From the NCBI GenBank assembly GCA_913777945.1, contig CAJYTY010000005.1, positions 1 through 64,000 of the forward strand: 64,000 bases of DNA, given 5' to 3'. Origin of the DNA: an uncultured Acinetobacter sp. (lineage in GTDB: Bacteria; Pseudomonadota; Gammaproteobacteria; Pseudomonadales; Moraxellaceae). The number at the start of each line of letters is the position of its first letter. The first letter of the stretch is position 1. Made by a program: the position numbers and the translations under genes. The notes below the pieces were generated by a model that searched no databases, was not told where the DNA came from, and saw only the letters and a program-made list of their open reading frames with translations. Of this stretch, positions 63,952 through 64,000 are shown piece after piece.

Positions 63952-64000
63952 CTATGAATCGTGCAGTAACTTCATTAGATCTTTATCTAAATTCGTTAGA
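63952..64000 (-). CDS. 3' end of a minus-strand gene (partial)
   Basis: On the minus strand a frame enters from beyond the window and reads LTNLDKDLMKLLHDS before a TAG stop at 63952, just past the bidirectional terminator. This looks like the polar helical tail of a protein. Fifteen residues are too few to name it. Confidence 0.4.
   Translation of the reverse strand, partial: LTNLDKDLMKLLHDS

Overview
The window is a chromosomal segment of a gammaproteobacterium that I read as Acinetobacter. The DNA is AT-leaning. Core proteins (IlvD, Ppc, SerB, DnaJ, GlmU) look Acinetobacter-like, a class C beta-lactamase of the ADC type is present, and the local orders dnaJ-dapB, dapA-bamC-purC and ribB-ribH-nusB-thiL-pgpA-glmU-glmS fit that genus group. 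The beta-lactamase differs visibly from the A. baumannii ADC sequences I remember, so a non-baumannii species is more likely. The species cannot be fixed from this window. I found no prophage, complete insertion sequence, CRISPR array, plasmid gene or tRNA.

Layout. 1-533: 3' end of an rRNA operon (23S tail, 5S, terminator). 586-1613: a very AT-rich orphan gene and an ankyrin-repeat gene of quite different base composition. 1906-6239: outer-membrane beta-barrel, aldehyde dehydrogenase, and a sodium-coupled transporter with a 47-residue MetS-type small subunit. 6287-10986: rsmB-fmt, a sparse gap with one possible 32-residue membrane ORF, then ilvD. 11148-15554: a protein with two CxxC-less DsbA/HCCA-isomerase-like repeats, a TauE/SafE exporter preceded by two hairpins, a LysR regulator, and a uracil/xanthine permease. 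15849-23623: ppc, then a TetR regulator divergent from a two-gene RND efflux operon without an outer-membrane channel. 23756-27074: small membrane protein, dnaJ, dapB, START-domain protein. 27140-33652: a ydhP-dkgB pair with divergent yafC, a small lipoprotein, a MocR regulator, an Ahr-type alcohol dehydrogenase and tag. 33688-36773: M23 lipoprotein, mutY, dienelactone hydrolase and a YtjA-family small protein. 36963-44223: ycgN, ADC-type beta-lactamase, rarA, yddG, an acyltransferase and an amidohydrolase lipoprotein. 44288-46555: dapA-bamC-purC. 46846-48887: pncA, an Lrp regulator and a YitT transporter. 48945-55671: a seven-gene co-directional run from riboflavin to UDP-GlcNAc synthesis. 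55882-58466: a Smp/YtjB-like membrane protein divergent from serB. 58872-64000: two small proteins, dtd, pncB, a palindrome-rich repeat cluster, a rhodanese, psd and the tail of one more gene.

How the genes work together. NAD salvage has two non-adjacent steps here: PncA makes nicotinate and PncB uses it. Cell-wall supply is served by dapA and dapB (diaminopimelate/lysine) and glmU-glmS (UDP-GlcNAc), with an M23 lipoprotein for envelope turnover. Genome maintenance is served by mutY, tag and rarA. Phospholipid synthesis has pgpA and psd. Detoxification and export are served by the RND operon, YdhP- and YddG-type exporters, the beta-lactamase, and the aldehyde/alcohol enzymes.

No complete novel system is evident. 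The most unusual items are the 61.7-62.0 kb palindrome cluster, the orphan AT-rich gene beside the ankyrin gene, the RibB protein with a degenerate cyclohydrolase domain, the short BamC, the duplicated DsbA-like protein, the hairpin-covered start of the TauE gene, a truncated ORF with a good ribosome binding site at 35.66 kb, and a hairpin behind a possible heat-shock promoter at dnaJ. Family calls rest on recalled family knowledge and visible motifs; no database search was run.
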